Below are positions 56,247-64,000 of a DNA stretch of 64,000 nucleotides, in pieces. The notes below the pieces were generated by a model, which was given only the letters and a program-made list of their open reading frames with translations, did no database searches and was not told the origin of the DNA. The stretch spans positions 248,001 through 312,000 of the forward strand of contig NZ_LIHP01000004.1 in the NCBI RefSeq assembly GCF_001314605.1, in the 5' to 3' direction. Both the position numbers and the translations under genes were made by a program. The DNA is from Marinobacter sp. HL-58 (GTDB lineage: Bacteria > Pseudomonadota > Gammaproteobacteria > Pseudomonadales > Oleiphilaceae). Position 1 is the first letter of the stretch, and each line of letters starts with the position of its first letter.

Positions 56247-56358
56247 ATAAGGTGTGAATCGTTGGTAGGAACATCAATAGACATGGACGAACACCCGTGA
56301 CATTGAGCTGAACATTCATCGACCAGCTTAAGTGACTTTGTCACTGACGGTTGAATCC

Positions 56359-56402
56359 CGCCGAGATACCTTCCCGTTGAAGTCTTTCGATCTATCTCGG
56401 CG
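56359..56402. repeat. 10-bp inverted repeat at the edge of the cydB-like fragment
   Basis: CGCCGAGATA (56359-56368) and TATCTCGGCG (56393-56402) are perfect complements with 24 bases between. The right arm is the first part of the cydB-like fragment. A second small hairpin, AGTGAC-ttt-GTCACT, lies at 56331-56345. They may mark a rearrangement junction or an RNA structure. Confidence 0.35.
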
Positions 56403-56466
56403 TGTTCCTGCTGCTGGCCGGGCTGATTTTCTGGGGCGTGGCGTTTGAATTCCGGTTCAAGACCCG
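56391..56466 (+). pseudogene. Short fragment resembling cydB (cytochrome bd subunit II)
   Basis: The plus strand encodes YLGVFLLLAGLIFWGVAFEF followed by RFKT, which closely matches the N-terminal third of CydB/CioB (LLGLIFRGVAFEFR, with the conserved heme-pocket region). It has no start and breaks into unrelated sequence on both sides. An apparently intact cydB copy begins beyond 64000 on the opposite strand, so this is a decayed or partial duplicate, adjacent to the dif element. Confidence 0.55.
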
Positions 56467-56510
56467 CACCTCGTATTACCTTGTCAGAACGTGGCATAGA
56501 GACGTAGAAA

Positions 56511-57866
56511 GTGAAGATATTCTCAATGTTTTCAACATCCCAGAAAATTGCGCTTGCGATGGCGGCCGCCGTTTTGCTGACATCAAACCTGATGCCACTC
56601 AAATCGTCACCTGTCATGGCCGCTCTGCCATCGGAAACGCTGGAGCGCGGGAACCAAATACCCCCGGCTCCGGCAGAGGCCGTTGAACCAGCCGGCACGG
56701 AAGACCGTCAGACGGCGGAGCGCCCAAAGGAGAAAACCGTTGATTGGCGTGTGGAGGCTGGAGACACATTAAACCGGATTTTCCGGGCAAACAAAGCGCC
56801 CGTGGAGGACCTTCAGGAGATTCTGGCAGCAGACGCCGAGTATCTGCATTTGGAAACCCTGAGGCCTGGAACTCGACTCGGTCTGCACTTCGATGAGCAA
56901 GGCCAGTTTTCAGAACTGATTCTGTTTCTCGACCCGGCACGCCACGTCACCTACTCGCGCCAACCCGATGGCTCCTTCGTGCATCATGCCTTCGAGGAAG
57001 AGACTTTTTGGGTCTCCGAGGTGCTCAGGGGCACGATCAATGGCAGTTTCTACGCCTCAGCTATGCAAGCAGGCGTAACGCAAGCGCAGATCCTTCTGAT
57101 CGACCAGCTTCTGGGAAGCCAACTCAATTTCCGCAGGGATCTCCGGGCCGGCGATCGGTTCTCCGTCATTGTTGGCCACGAAACGACGGGCACCGAAAAC
57201 ACCGGGAAGACCCGCATCGAAGCCCTGTCTCTGGAACGCAGTGCCAGAACCCATTACGCCTTTCTTTATGACAACGGTAATTATTACGATGAGAATGGCG
57301 AGAGCGTGACGCCCGCTTTTCTGCGACTGCCCACCAAAAAGCGTTACCGTGTGAGCTCACACTTCAATCCCAGGCGATTGCACCCGGTGACTGGGCGCAT
57401 CGCCCCTCACAACGGAGTGGATCTTGCGACGCCAACAGGCACACCCATTCTCAGCACCGGAGACGGTATTGTGGCCCGCATCGGAAATCACCCCTACGCC
57501 GGCAAGTACATCGACATTGATCATGGGGGCACGCACACCACACGGTACCTGCATCTCCATAAGATCCTGGTTCGTAAAGGCGCCGCAATAAAGCGAGGCC
57601 AGAAAATTGCATTGTCAGGAAATACCGGGCGCAGCACCGGCCCCCACCTGCACTTCGAGTTTCACATTAACGACCGCCCAGTAGATCCGCTAACTGCCGA
57701 TATCCCTACCGCCGCAGCCATCCCAGAAGCCGAGATCGCACGCTTTAATAAAAAACTTAGTGAACGTCTAAATGTTATGGAGAACGCAGCGAGTCCGTCA
57801 GACCTGGCAATGAAGTTCGCCGTATGTCCGACTGACCTTAAAATGGGTCAGGGTGAGTTGAGCTGA
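56511..57866 (+). CDS. M23-family peptidoglycan endopeptidase (MepM-like)
   Basis: The 451-residue protein has an N-terminal membrane helix (IALAMAAAVLLTSNL), an OapA/LysM-like region (WRVEAGDTLNRIFRA), a middle Csd3-type domain and the M23 zinc peptidase domain. The zinc ligands are in HNGVDLATPTGTP and TGPHLHFEF. It cleaves peptide cross-links in the periplasm. The start is GTG 56511; ATG 56526 is an alternative; neither has a clear ribosome-binding site. The gene begins just after the cydB-like fragment, so its native promoter may have been changed. Confidence 0.88.
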   Translation: MKIFSMFSTSQKIALAMAAAVLLTSNLMPLKSSPVMAALPSETLERGNQIPPAPAEAVEPAGTEDRQTAERPKEKTVDWRVEAGDTLNRIFRANKAPVEDLQEILAADAEYLHLETLRPGTRLGLHFDEQGQFSELILFLDPARHVTYSRQPDGSFVHHAFEEETFWVSEVLRGTINGSFYASAMQAGVTQAQILLIDQLLGSQLNFRRDLRAGDRFSVIVGHETTGTENTGKTRIEALSLERSARTHYAFLYDNGNYYDENGESVTPAFLRLPTKKRYRVSSHFNPRRLHPVTGRIAPHNGVDLATPTGTPILSTGDGIVARIGNHPYAGKYIDIDHGGTHTTRYLHLHKILVRKGAAIKRGQKIALSGNTGRSTGPHLHFEFHINDRPVDPLTADIPTAAAIPEAEIARFNKKLSERLNVMENAASPSDLAMKFAVCPTDLKMGQGELS

Positions 57867-58017
57867 AGCTGAAGCGGCCTCTAGGCCCTACGAATGTTCG
57901 CTTTTGTTTATCGGACGTCGAATTTAGCACTTTGTGTCGTCGCCCACCCTTTGCCCCTACCACCTGACGCAAACTCAGGATGTATATTCCTTTTCAGTCT
58001 TACCTTATTCCCGTTTC

Positions 58018-58043
58018 GTATCAAAATCGTGTAGTCTTGATAC
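58018..58043. promoter_or_regulatory. Inverted repeat upstream of hemY
   Basis: GTATCAA (58018-58024) and TTGATAC (58037-58043) are perfect complements 12 bases apart, 43 bases before the hemY start in the 220-base gap after the M23 gene. It is a candidate operator. Confidence 0.3.
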
Positions 58044-58086
58044 CTACGATTGGTGTTTCAAATTTTCATGATCATTCAAGGTTTTT

Positions 58087-59526
58087 ATGCGAGAAACCAC
58101 ACGCACTAAAGAGTGCTCGTTTCTTATTGTAGGCGGAGGTATTACTGGTCTCTCACTTGCTCTTGAGGTCGGACGCCACAATAAAAACGTTACTTTGGTT
58201 GAGGCTGACGAACAACTGGGCGGAAATGTCCGGTCGGTTACAGAACAAGGCTGGCACATGGAGCTTGGGCCAAATACGTTGATGGCCAAACCAGCTTTGT
58301 ATCAATTGCTGAAATCTCTGAATCTCGCGGATAAGGCCATTTCCCCCCCCTCCGCCAGTCGCAAGCGCTATGTGGTTAAAAATGGCAAGCCCATTGCGTT
58401 ACCTGGCAGTCTCGGGTCTGCACTGAAAAGTCCTCTCATAGGCATCGAGGGTTGGAAGCATATACTTACCGAACCTTTTCGGAAACCTGCAACCCACGAG
58501 GAAACGCTCGCTGATTTCGTTCAGAGGCGTCTCGGCAACAATATACTCAGCCATTTCGTTGACCCCTTTGTATCCGGTGTGTACGCAGGCGACCCAGGTC
58601 GTCTCTCAGCGAAGGCCGCCTTCCCTCGCCTTTATCGATTGGAACAGGCCCATGGGTCATTGCTACTCGGTGGCCTTACTCAAGTGCGCGAAGGTAAAAA
58701 ACAGCGTAATGAAGAGCGGCATAACGGCTTTCCCGACGACTGGCGCGGAAAACTTGTGAGTTTCCCCGAAGGGCTTTCCACCTTGACCGACGGCATCAGG
58801 GATGAACTGGAGAGCCTCCCCAATGTTCGCATTGTGACGGGCAGTAAGGTGGAAACAATTGATCGAAACGATCATGGTTGGCGCGCCGTTGATCACAAGG
58901 GACAGGTTTTTACTGCCCAGGACCTGATCCTCACCACGCCAGCAGGCGTCAGCGGATCGCTTATGGCAGGCACGGACACCCGGCTCAAGTTCGAGCTGGA
59001 GAGCATTTCGTACCCTCCCCTCGCGGCTGTCGTTCTGGGTTACCCCAAGCAAGCCGTCAAGCATCCGTTAGATGGTTTTGGAATGCTCATTCCAAGCCAG
59101 GAAAAAAGGCAAACTCTGGGGGCTCTGTTCTCGTCTACCCTTTTTCCAGAGCGCGCTCCCGATGGGAACGTGCTTTTCACGTGTTTTATAGGTGGCCGCA
59201 GAAACACGGCAGTCAACGAACAGTCCGACCAACAATTATTGAGTACCGTCAGTACAGAATTGAGTGAGCTACTCGGCATAAGCGCTAGCCCGGTTTTCAC
59301 GAAAGTGGCCCGCTGGGTTCACGCCATACCGCAGTATGAAATCGGACACCTGGATCGAGTTTCCAAAATAGATGAGCTTGTCCACAGTTATTCTGGCCTT
59401 CATTTGATGGGAAACTGGCGTGATGGCATCAGTGTTGGCGACTGCATTGACAACGGACACGCCATGGCCCGGAAACTGTTGGGCCGATGCCAGGAGCACC
59501 AGGATTGCAAAGGCAGGTCTTGTTAA
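58087..59526 (+). CDS. hemY: Oxygen-dependent protoporphyrinogen oxidase (HemY type)
   Basis: The 479-residue flavoenzyme has the FAD motif FLIVGGGITGLSLALEVG and the second dinucleotide block ELGPNTLMAKP, then the C-terminal IPQYEIGHLDRV and LMGNWRDGISVGDCI typical of protoporphyrinogen IX oxidases. It forms protoporphyrin IX for heme, probably membrane-associated. The neighbouring cytochrome bd genes need heme. Gammaproteobacteria often have HemG or HemJ instead, so a HemY here is somewhat unusual. A membrane-protein gene follows after 12 bases. Confidence 0.88.
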   Translation: MRETTRTKECSFLIVGGGITGLSLALEVGRHNKNVTLVEADEQLGGNVRSVTEQGWHMELGPNTLMAKPALYQLLKSLNLADKAISPPSASRKRYVVKNGKPIALPGSLGSALKSPLIGIEGWKHILTEPFRKPATHEETLADFVQRRLGNNILSHFVDPFVSGVYAGDPGRLSAKAAFPRLYRLEQAHGSLLLGGLTQVREGKKQRNEERHNGFPDDWRGKLVSFPEGLSTLTDGIRDELESLPNVRIVTGSKVETIDRNDHGWRAVDHKGQVFTAQDLILTTPAGVSGSLMAGTDTRLKFELESISYPPLAAVVLGYPKQAVKHPLDGFGMLIPSQEKRQTLGALFSSTLFPERAPDGNVLFTCFIGGRRNTAVNEQSDQQLLSTVSTELSELLGISASPVFTKVARWVHAIPQYEIGHLDRVSKIDELVHSYSGLHLMGNWRDGISVGDCIDNGHAMARKLLGRCQEHQDCKGRSC

Positions 59527-59538
59527 CAGGAGCGTCTA

Positions 59539-60723
59539 ATGTTTTACCGCCTACCGAAAGATACCAATTCCGATTGGTCTCCCACATATTTTTTAGCAGC
59601 GCTCGGTGCCGGGGGGCTTGCGGTAACCTTTTTTATGTGGCTGATGTTCTGGTTACCTCATCCTGACGCTCCCGTTCCCCTGTTTGAAGATGCCATCGAT
59701 GCTTTGAAAAGTGGTGGCCTGATATCGAAAATTGCCATAGTGGGCGCCTGGGCTGGAATCGGCTTTTTCTCACTCTTGCACATTCAACTTCTGGCCTGGA
59801 ATCTACGGCAGTTCAGCCAGTTCCGCAAAACGCCCGCTTATCAGCAGCTTCGCAACAGCAACTCTGAGACCCAGTTGCTCGCCGGGCCATTAACATTGGC
59901 CATGACCATTAATGTCGGCTTTATTCTCGGATTAACCTTCGTACCGGCGTTATGGTCTGTGGTTGAATGGTTGTTTCCAATTGCGCTTCTGGCGTTCCTT
60001 TTGGTTGGAGCCTGGGCGTTGGCTTTATTGCGTGATTTCTGGGGGAGAGTGCTTGTCGGTGGTGGTTTTGATTGTGTAAAGAACAACAATCTCGGTCAAT
60101 TGTTGCCCGCCTTTGCCACAGCGATGATTGCTGTGGGCCTTGCCGCACCTGCCGCCATGAGCCAGAACACGGTGACGGTTACTTTCAGTCTTGTACTGTC
60201 CAGCTTTTTCATGGTGACAGCATTCGTTATCGGGGCTATTCAGATTGTTCTGGGATTCCGTGCCATGCTTGAGCAGGGAGCAGATCCATCTACCGCCCCA
60301 ACTTTGTGGATCATAGTACCCATCCTGACCACATTGACCATCACGCTTCTCCGCCAGACTCACGGCTTCCACGTACACTTCGAATCCGGGGCCGGTGGTG
60401 TAGCCGTTCTTGGCATGCTCACGTATTTTCTTTGCGCCCAATTGGTATTTGGCCTGCTTGGTTGGGTAGTCCTTGCACGGTATGGCTATTTTGCAAGGTT
60501 CGTTACGGGAACCGAAAAGTCTGCCGGCGCCTACGCCCTTGTCTGCCCGGGGGTTGGTCTGGTGGTTATGATCCAGTTTTTTATCAATGCCGGGCTTGTA
60601 AGCTTTGGCGCTCTGGAGCGTTTCAGTGTCGCCTATTGGTGTCTGACGGGCGTCGCCCTGATTCTCCAGTTCACGACCATCTGGCTTGTCTATCGCCTGA
60701 ACCGGCTGCACTTTAAAAAGTGA
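59539..60723 (+). CDS. Polytopic membrane protein, TDT/SLAC1-like or TsoY-like
   Basis: The 394-residue protein has about ten hydrophobic helices; first: FLAALGAGGLAVTFFMWLMF; later: TLTITLLRQTHGFHVHFE. The layout resembles the tellurite-resistance/dicarboxylate transporter (SLAC1-like) group. I also recall a family named TsoY containing selenoproteins; this gene has no in-frame TGA. The assignment is tentative. It follows hemY after 12 bases, so they probably form an operon. Confidence 0.6.
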   Translation: MFYRLPKDTNSDWSPTYFLAALGAGGLAVTFFMWLMFWLPHPDAPVPLFEDAIDALKSGGLISKIAIVGAWAGIGFFSLLHIQLLAWNLRQFSQFRKTPAYQQLRNSNSETQLLAGPLTLAMTINVGFILGLTFVPALWSVVEWLFPIALLAFLLVGAWALALLRDFWGRVLVGGGFDCVKNNNLGQLLPAFATAMIAVGLAAPAAMSQNTVTVTFSLVLSSFFMVTAFVIGAIQIVLGFRAMLEQGADPSTAPTLWIIVPILTTLTITLLRQTHGFHVHFESGAGGVAVLGMLTYFLCAQLVFGLLGWVVLARYGYFARFVTGTEKSAGAYALVCPGVGLVVMIQFFINAGLVSFGALERFSVAYWCLTGVALILQFTTIWLVYRLNRLHFKK

Positions 60724-60826
60724 CGGTCTCGGCGCTGATCGCCAGCGCCGTACATAAAGATTGATTTCCCGGGAAGACCGGGGAAGCCGGTTTTTCGAAG
60801 TCAGCTCAAAAGCCTGCCTGACCCTA

Positions 60827-61870
60827 TCAATCCCTGGAAACTTCCATGAGTCCCCTGCTGAGGCTGGCCACCTCCTCAAAACCATTCTCCTTGAGAATAT
60901 TGACCGCCAGGGCGGACCGCCGACCTGAACGGCAAAGTGCTACCACAGGCTTATTCCTGGGAACCTCGTCCACTCTGGATCTCAGCTCATTTAACGGGAT
61001 TTGCAGGTCCACCAAAGCTTCAGCTGAGGGAAAGTCCTTTATCTCTTCGTCCAGCCTGACATCAAGAACAGTTACCTCATCAAGATGGTGCTCCAGCCAC
61101 TCCTCACCGATTTCAGGAACCCCGGCATAGGTAAGCCGGATATCAGCCCAGTCAGGTTCTGCAGGCAACTTGCCATCCTCGGGACACCCGCTTCGGAGGT
61201 TCGCAGGTACCGCCTCGTCAATTTTCTTGGGATGAGGAAGTTTCATTGCCTTCATGTACTCCACGAAATCCGTTTCGTTGGCACCTCCTCCAACGCGGGC
61301 GTTGAACGCCTTTTCTTCCCCGATGGAGCTCTGGGTTCGTCCGTGATAGTCATGCGCCGGATAGACCAGGCATTCATCCGGCAAGACAAACAGCTTACTG
61401 GTGATAGATTGAAAGAGTTTATGAGCACTTCCCTGCTGGAAGTCGCTTCTCCCGCAGCCCCGGATCAGTAGTGCATCCCCGGTGAATACCATTGACTGAT
61501 CTGAAAGGACATAACTCATGCACCCGTCGGTGTGGCCAGGGGTTGAGATAGCTCTGAGTGTCACACCGGCAACTCCGAATTCCTGACCATCATCGAGCGA
61601 GATATCTACATGCTCCGCTCCGATGGCTTTCGCTGAGGCGATTTTACAGCCGGTTTTCTGTTTCAGCAGCCATGCGGCGGTTATATGATCCGCATGGGCA
61701 TGGGTATCTGCAACCAGGACCAGGGTCAGTTCCAGCTCATCGATCAGGGCCATGTCTCGTTTTGACTGAGAGAAGACCGGGTCGATCAGGATTGCCTCTT
61801 TTCTGTTTTCATCAGCCAGGAGATACGTGAATGTGGATGAAACATCATCAAACAATTGGCGAAATATCAT
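60827..61870 (-). CDS. Persulfide dioxygenase fused to rhodanese
   Basis: The 347-residue protein has an N-terminal metallo-beta-lactamase domain of the ETHE1/Blh type, with the metal motif THAHADH and FTGDALLIRGCGRSDFQQG. A C-terminal rhodanese domain follows (from about residue 260), with catalytic Cys in ALCRSGRRSA. It oxidises glutathione persulfide to sulfite and moves sulfane sulfur. A GGAG site precedes ATG 61870. The peroxiredoxin and another rhodanese are divergent across a 312-base gap. Confidence 0.9.
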   Translation of the reverse strand: MIFRQLFDDVSSTFTYLLADENRKEAILIDPVFSQSKRDMALIDELELTLVLVADTHAHADHITAAWLLKQKTGCKIASAKAIGAEHVDISLDDGQEFGVAGVTLRAISTPGHTDGCMSYVLSDQSMVFTGDALLIRGCGRSDFQQGSAHKLFQSITSKLFVLPDECLVYPAHDYHGRTQSSIGEEKAFNARVGGGANETDFVEYMKAMKLPHPKKIDEAVPANLRSGCPEDGKLPAEPDWADIRLTYAGVPEIGEEWLEHHLDEVTVLDVRLDEEIKDFPSAEALVDLQIPLNELRSRVDEVPRNKPVVALCRSGRRSALAVNILKENGFEEVASLSRGLMEVSRD

Positions 61871-62112
61871 TGGTGATCTCCATGGAAATTATCCGGTTGA
61901 TTAATTTTATAAACCATTTCAAAGAGTATCGATGGCCTAATCCGGCGACCCACTAGACGAATCTGGCTTTCACCGTCCAAGAGAAGCTTCGTTATATCCG
62001 ATTTCAGCTATCATTATAGTTGCTCACCGTAAAGAGGGCTTTAAATTGGCCTTCCCCTGTTGTCATTGAGTAGCGGTAGAAATCTTATTCTGAAACGGTA
62101 TAACCTTAGTCC

Positions 62113-62141
62113 TTGATTGCATTTGATGACGGATTTATCTT
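62113..62141 (+). promoter_or_regulatory. Probable sigma-70 promoter of the peroxiredoxin gene
   Basis: TTGATT (62113-62118) and TATCTT (62136-62141) are separated by exactly 17 bases, each matching consensus in four of six positions, about 40 bases before ATG 62183. It lies in the 312-base gap 61871-62182. That gap also has a weak CTAT-N4-ATAG dyad at 62008-62019 but no recognisable gene. Confidence 0.4.
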
Positions 62142-62182
62142 TTTGATGTCAGTTGACAACCCAATCTCGAAAGGAAATCACT

Positions 62183-62836
62183 ATGGATACTCAAGACGCA
62201 CCTAACGCTGGCCTCCCGCGCATGAATGAACCGGCACCGGATTTCAAAGCACTAACGACTGATGGCGAGAAGTCCCTCAGCGATTATAAAGGCAAGTGGT
62301 TGGTTCTGTTCTCACATCCGGCTGACTTCACCCCGGTTTGCACCACCGAATTCATGGCCTTCGCCGAAGCAGCGCCGGAATTCGCCAGAATGAACTGTGA
62401 GTTACTGGGTCTGTCCATCGACAGCATCCATTCCCATATTGCCTGGATGCGCAATATCAAGGAAAAGTGGGGCGTTGAAATACCATTCCCGATCATTGAA
62501 GATCTGAAAATGGATGTGGCCAGGGCCTATGGCATGATCCACCCGGGTGCCGCCGATACTTCTGCAGTGCGCGCTACTTTCATCATCGACCCGGACGGCA
62601 TTCTTCGGGCCATGGTCTACTACCCGATGAGCAACGGCCGGTCCGTCCCTGAGTTTCTGCGTTTGCTGGAAGCCCTGCAGACCAGCGATGAGCACGGTGT
62701 GGCCACCCCGGAAGGCTGGAAGAAAGGTGAGAAGGTTATCGTCCCGCCTGCCAAGACCGCCGAAGGTGCCAACGCCCGTGTTGAGTCAGGTGACTACGAA
62801 TGCAAGGACTTCTACTTCTGTACCAGGTCCCTTTAA
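62183..62836 (+). CDS. Peroxiredoxin, Prx6/1-Cys-like (AhpC/TSA)
   Basis: The 217-residue enzyme has the peroxidatic Cys in HPADFTPVCTTEF, the Arg in AVRATFIIDPDG and a C-terminal C-x6-C pattern (YECKDFYFCTRSL) that may supply resolving cysteines, as in archaeal Prx6-like enzymes. It reduces peroxides in the cytoplasm. ATG 62183 follows AAAGGAAA; an upstream in-frame codon at 62153 is rejected. An intrinsic terminator follows. Confidence 0.9.
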   Translation: MDTQDAPNAGLPRMNEPAPDFKALTTDGEKSLSDYKGKWLVLFSHPADFTPVCTTEFMAFAEAAPEFARMNCELLGLSIDSIHSHIAWMRNIKEKWGVEIPFPIIEDLKMDVARAYGMIHPGAADTSAVRATFIIDPDGILRAMVYYPMSNGRSVPEFLRLLEALQTSDEHGVATPEGWKKGEKVIVPPAKTAEGANARVESGDYECKDFYFCTRSL

Positions 62837-62871
62837 CGATACCGAACCCTTGAATCCAGTATCTCCAGGGT

Positions 62872-62903
62872 AACCGCCACCGCCTTTGCGGTGGCGGTTT
62901 TTT
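62872..62903 (+). terminator. Intrinsic terminator after the peroxiredoxin gene
   Basis: AACCGCCACCGC (62872-62883) and GCGGTGGCGGTT (62888-62899) form a perfect 12-base stem with a four-base loop, and the stem runs into six Ts (62898-62903). It separates the peroxiredoxin from the rhodanese gene. Confidence 0.85.
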
Positions 62904-62928
62904 AGATAAATGAATGGGGGTTTTCCTA

Positions 62929-63309
62929 ATGAAAACTGTTCATGACATGGTTCAGGCTGCAAAGAAAGAAATCCGGGAAGTGCCTTTGGAGAAATCCGAA
63001 GAGACCATCAGAAATGCGGATCTGTTAATTGATGTTCGCGAAGCGGATGAGTTTCATGAGGGCCATATTCCGGGAGCGACCAATATTCCCAGAGGTATCC
63101 TGGAGTTCAAACTCACCAACGATCCCGCCTTTGAAGATCGCGGACTGAACATGGTTATCTACTGTAAAAACAGTGGGCGCTCTGCCCTCTCCGCCAAGGC
63201 CATGAAGGAAATGGGCTATATCCACGTACAGTCGATTGCCGGAGGAATTGAAGCATGGCAGGAAGCTGGTAAGCCGTTGGTCAAACCAGAACTGCCCGAT
63301 TTCGACTGA
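62929..63309 (+). CDS. Single-domain rhodanese-like protein
   Basis: The 126-residue sulfurtransferase has LLIDVREADEFHEGHIPGATNI and the active-site loop IYCKNSGRSA with catalytic Cys. The C-terminus IAGGIEAWQEAGKPL completes the fold. It transfers sulfane sulfur and probably works with the persulfide dioxygenase at 60827. ATG 62929 is preferred over ATG 62914 because a GGGGG stretch (62916-62920) lies upstream. Confidence 0.88.
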   Translation: MKTVHDMVQAAKKEIREVPLEKSEETIRNADLLIDVREADEFHEGHIPGATNIPRGILEFKLTNDPAFEDRGLNMVIYCKNSGRSALSAKAMKEMGYIHVQSIAGGIEAWQEAGKPLVKPELPDFD

Positions 63310-63341
63310 TCAACTATTCAGTAGCAAGGCATAGATACGAA

Positions 63342-63375
63342 CAAGCCGCCTCCTGACCGGAGGCGGCTTGTTTTT
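63342..63375 (+). terminator. Intrinsic terminator between rhodanese and cydB genes
   Basis: CAAGCCGCCTCC (63342-63353) and GGAGGCGGCTTG (63359-63370) form a perfect 12-base stem with a five-base loop, followed by five Ts (63371-63375). It ends the rhodanese transcript and may also stop transcription from the convergent cydB. Confidence 0.88.
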
Positions 63376-63376
63376 A

Positions 63377-64000
63377 TCAGTGATAACCCTCACCTGCGCG
63401 AACCTTGCCTCGGAAGACCCAATAGGTCCAGGCGGTGTAGGTGATCACGATGGGTACCACCAGCAGCGTGCCCAGGAGCAGGAACATCTGGGAGCCATAG
63501 GCCGAGGCCGCGTCCCACAGGGTGTAATCCGGCGGCACCACGTAAGGCCATCGGCTGACCACCAGGCCCAGGTAGGTGGTGATGAACAGTCCCATGGTGG
63601 CCACGAACGGCATGCCCTCGAAGCGGTTGCGCACCGATCGGAAGATCTGGAACGCGCACAGCAGGGTCAGCACCGGCAGGATCCAGATCACGGTCAGGTT
63701 CGAGAACCATCGGTCACGCACCAGGTCGTCCACGAACGGGGTCCAGACACTGATAATTCCGAAGATAATCAGCACCGTGGTCAGCAACGGCAGGGTGATT
63801 TTGTAGGCCCATTCCTGCAGTCGTCCCTCGGTCTTCATGATCAGCCAGGTGGAACCGAGCAGGGAGTAACCGGCGAGCATGCCGAGGCCAGTCAGCACGG
63901 TGAACGGGGTCAACCAGTCAAGCGCCCCGCCGACGTAGACGCCGTCGACGGTGTTGAAACCCTGAATGTAGGCACCGACCACTGCTCCCTGGGCAAAAGA
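63377..64000 (-). CDS. cydB: Cytochrome bd ubiquinol oxidase subunit II, C-terminal part (partial)
   Basis: The frame continues past 64000, so the N-terminal third is missing. Visible sequence includes VVGAYIQGFNTVDG, YSLLGSTWLIMKTEG and several membrane helices, ending VFRGKVRAGEGYH, which fits CydB/CioB of the alternative quinol oxidase. With CydA it reduces oxygen at the cytoplasmic membrane. It is adjacent to sulfur and peroxide defence genes, fitting the known resistance of bd oxidases to sulfide. Confidence 0.92.
   Translation of the reverse strand, partial: SFAQGAVVGAYIQGFNTVDGVYVGGALDWLTPFTVLTGLGMLAGYSLLGSTWLIMKTEGRLQEWAYKITLPLLTTVLIIFGIISVWTPFVDDLVRDRWFSNLTVIWILPVLTLLCAFQIFRSVRNRFEGMPFVATMGLFITTYLGLVVSRWPYVVPPDYTLWDAASAYGSQMFLLLGTLLVVPIVITYTAWTYWVFRGKVRAGEGYH

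Larger units (their letters stand above)
55502..56248. mobile_element. Remnant of a filamentous (inovirus-like) phage integrated at dif
   Basis: A 21-base direct repeat (AATATACATTATGCGCAGTA plus a final T) occurs at 55502-55522 and 56228-56248, so the element repeat unit is 726 bp. The repeat covers the dif central region and XerC arm. The left copy belongs to a full dif; the right copy has a degenerate XerD arm, as expected for phage att sites used by CTX-type filamentous phages. Inside are the C-terminus of a gene II/X replication protein (plus strand), a minus-strand open fragment, three hairpins and GC-rich noncoding sequence. It is far too small for an intact phage, so it is a deleted relic or satellite. 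Confidence 0.75.

Noticed and set aside
62008..62019. CTAT-N4-ATAG dyad as an OxyR operator before the peroxiredoxin gene
   Set aside because: OxyR sites need four ATAG-type elements at set spacing; only one short dyad with wrong spacing is present.
1..64000. CRISPR arrays, tRNA, rRNA or insertion-sequence transposases
   Set aside because: No regularly spaced repeats, cloverleaf-like genes, rRNA segments or transposase motifs were noticed on either strand.

Overview
The window reads as ordinary chromosome of a marine-type gammaproteobacterium, most likely Marinobacter or a close relative. This is an inference from gene style (selenium and nitrile genes, alpha-glucan locus, many translationally coupled operons), a base composition of roughly mid-50s percent GC, and a dif-like site that departs from the E. 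coli dif at only two positions. No rRNA, tRNA or CRISPR array was seen.

Layout. 1-4001: end of a NitT/TauT-type ABC importer followed by a tightly coupled cobalt-type nitrile hydratase operon (beta, alpha, activator), an isochorismatase-fold cysteine hydrolase and a HupE/UreJ metal permease. 4124-13889: DMT exporter, patatin lipase, DUF6351 lipoprotein, enoyl-CoA hydratase, DUF192 lipoprotein, YadGH-like ABC exporter and small unknowns. 14032-21164: a selenium block with a PhnCDE-like importer, a SenB-type selenosugar synthase and an oxidoreductase-SelD fusion, then a histone-H1-like/HhH protein. 21213-30944: PilZ protein, GNAT-nitrilase fusion, a chemoreceptor broken by two point lesions behind a good sigma-28 promoter, a solute-binding protein, a DUF4442 thioesterase-like protein, RecQ, an acyltransferase and a carboxylesterase.

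30964-45365: a large alpha-glucan locus. glgB-glgA-glgP run left, and glgC-GH57-malQ-pilZ-SDR-second phosphorylase run right from a shared 189-bp divergent region. Together they cover ADP-glucose formation, chain synthesis, branching, remodelling and phosphorolysis. 45369-51752: TrkH, a small outer-membrane barrel, ACP phosphodiesterase, a RimB-like protease, a Xre/RES toxin-antitoxin pair, GNAT and histone-deacetylase-like proteins. 51832-55436: an ATP-grasp enzyme divergent from a large unknown gene that carries a frameshift near its 3' end.

55493-56248 is the most striking part: a near-perfect XerCD dif site followed by a 726-bp remnant of a filamentous (inovirus-like) phage, closed by a second half-dif. 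The remnant holds the C-terminus of a gene II/X replication protein and three consecutive hairpins. The window therefore probably spans the replication terminus. Just beyond is a fragment resembling cydB. 56511-64000 carries an M23 peptidase, a HemY-type protoporphyrinogen oxidase, a polytopic membrane protein, a persulfide dioxygenase-rhodanese fusion, a peroxiredoxin, a single-domain rhodanese and the 3' part of an apparently intact cydB. This is a sulfane-sulfur, peroxide and respiration neighbourhood.
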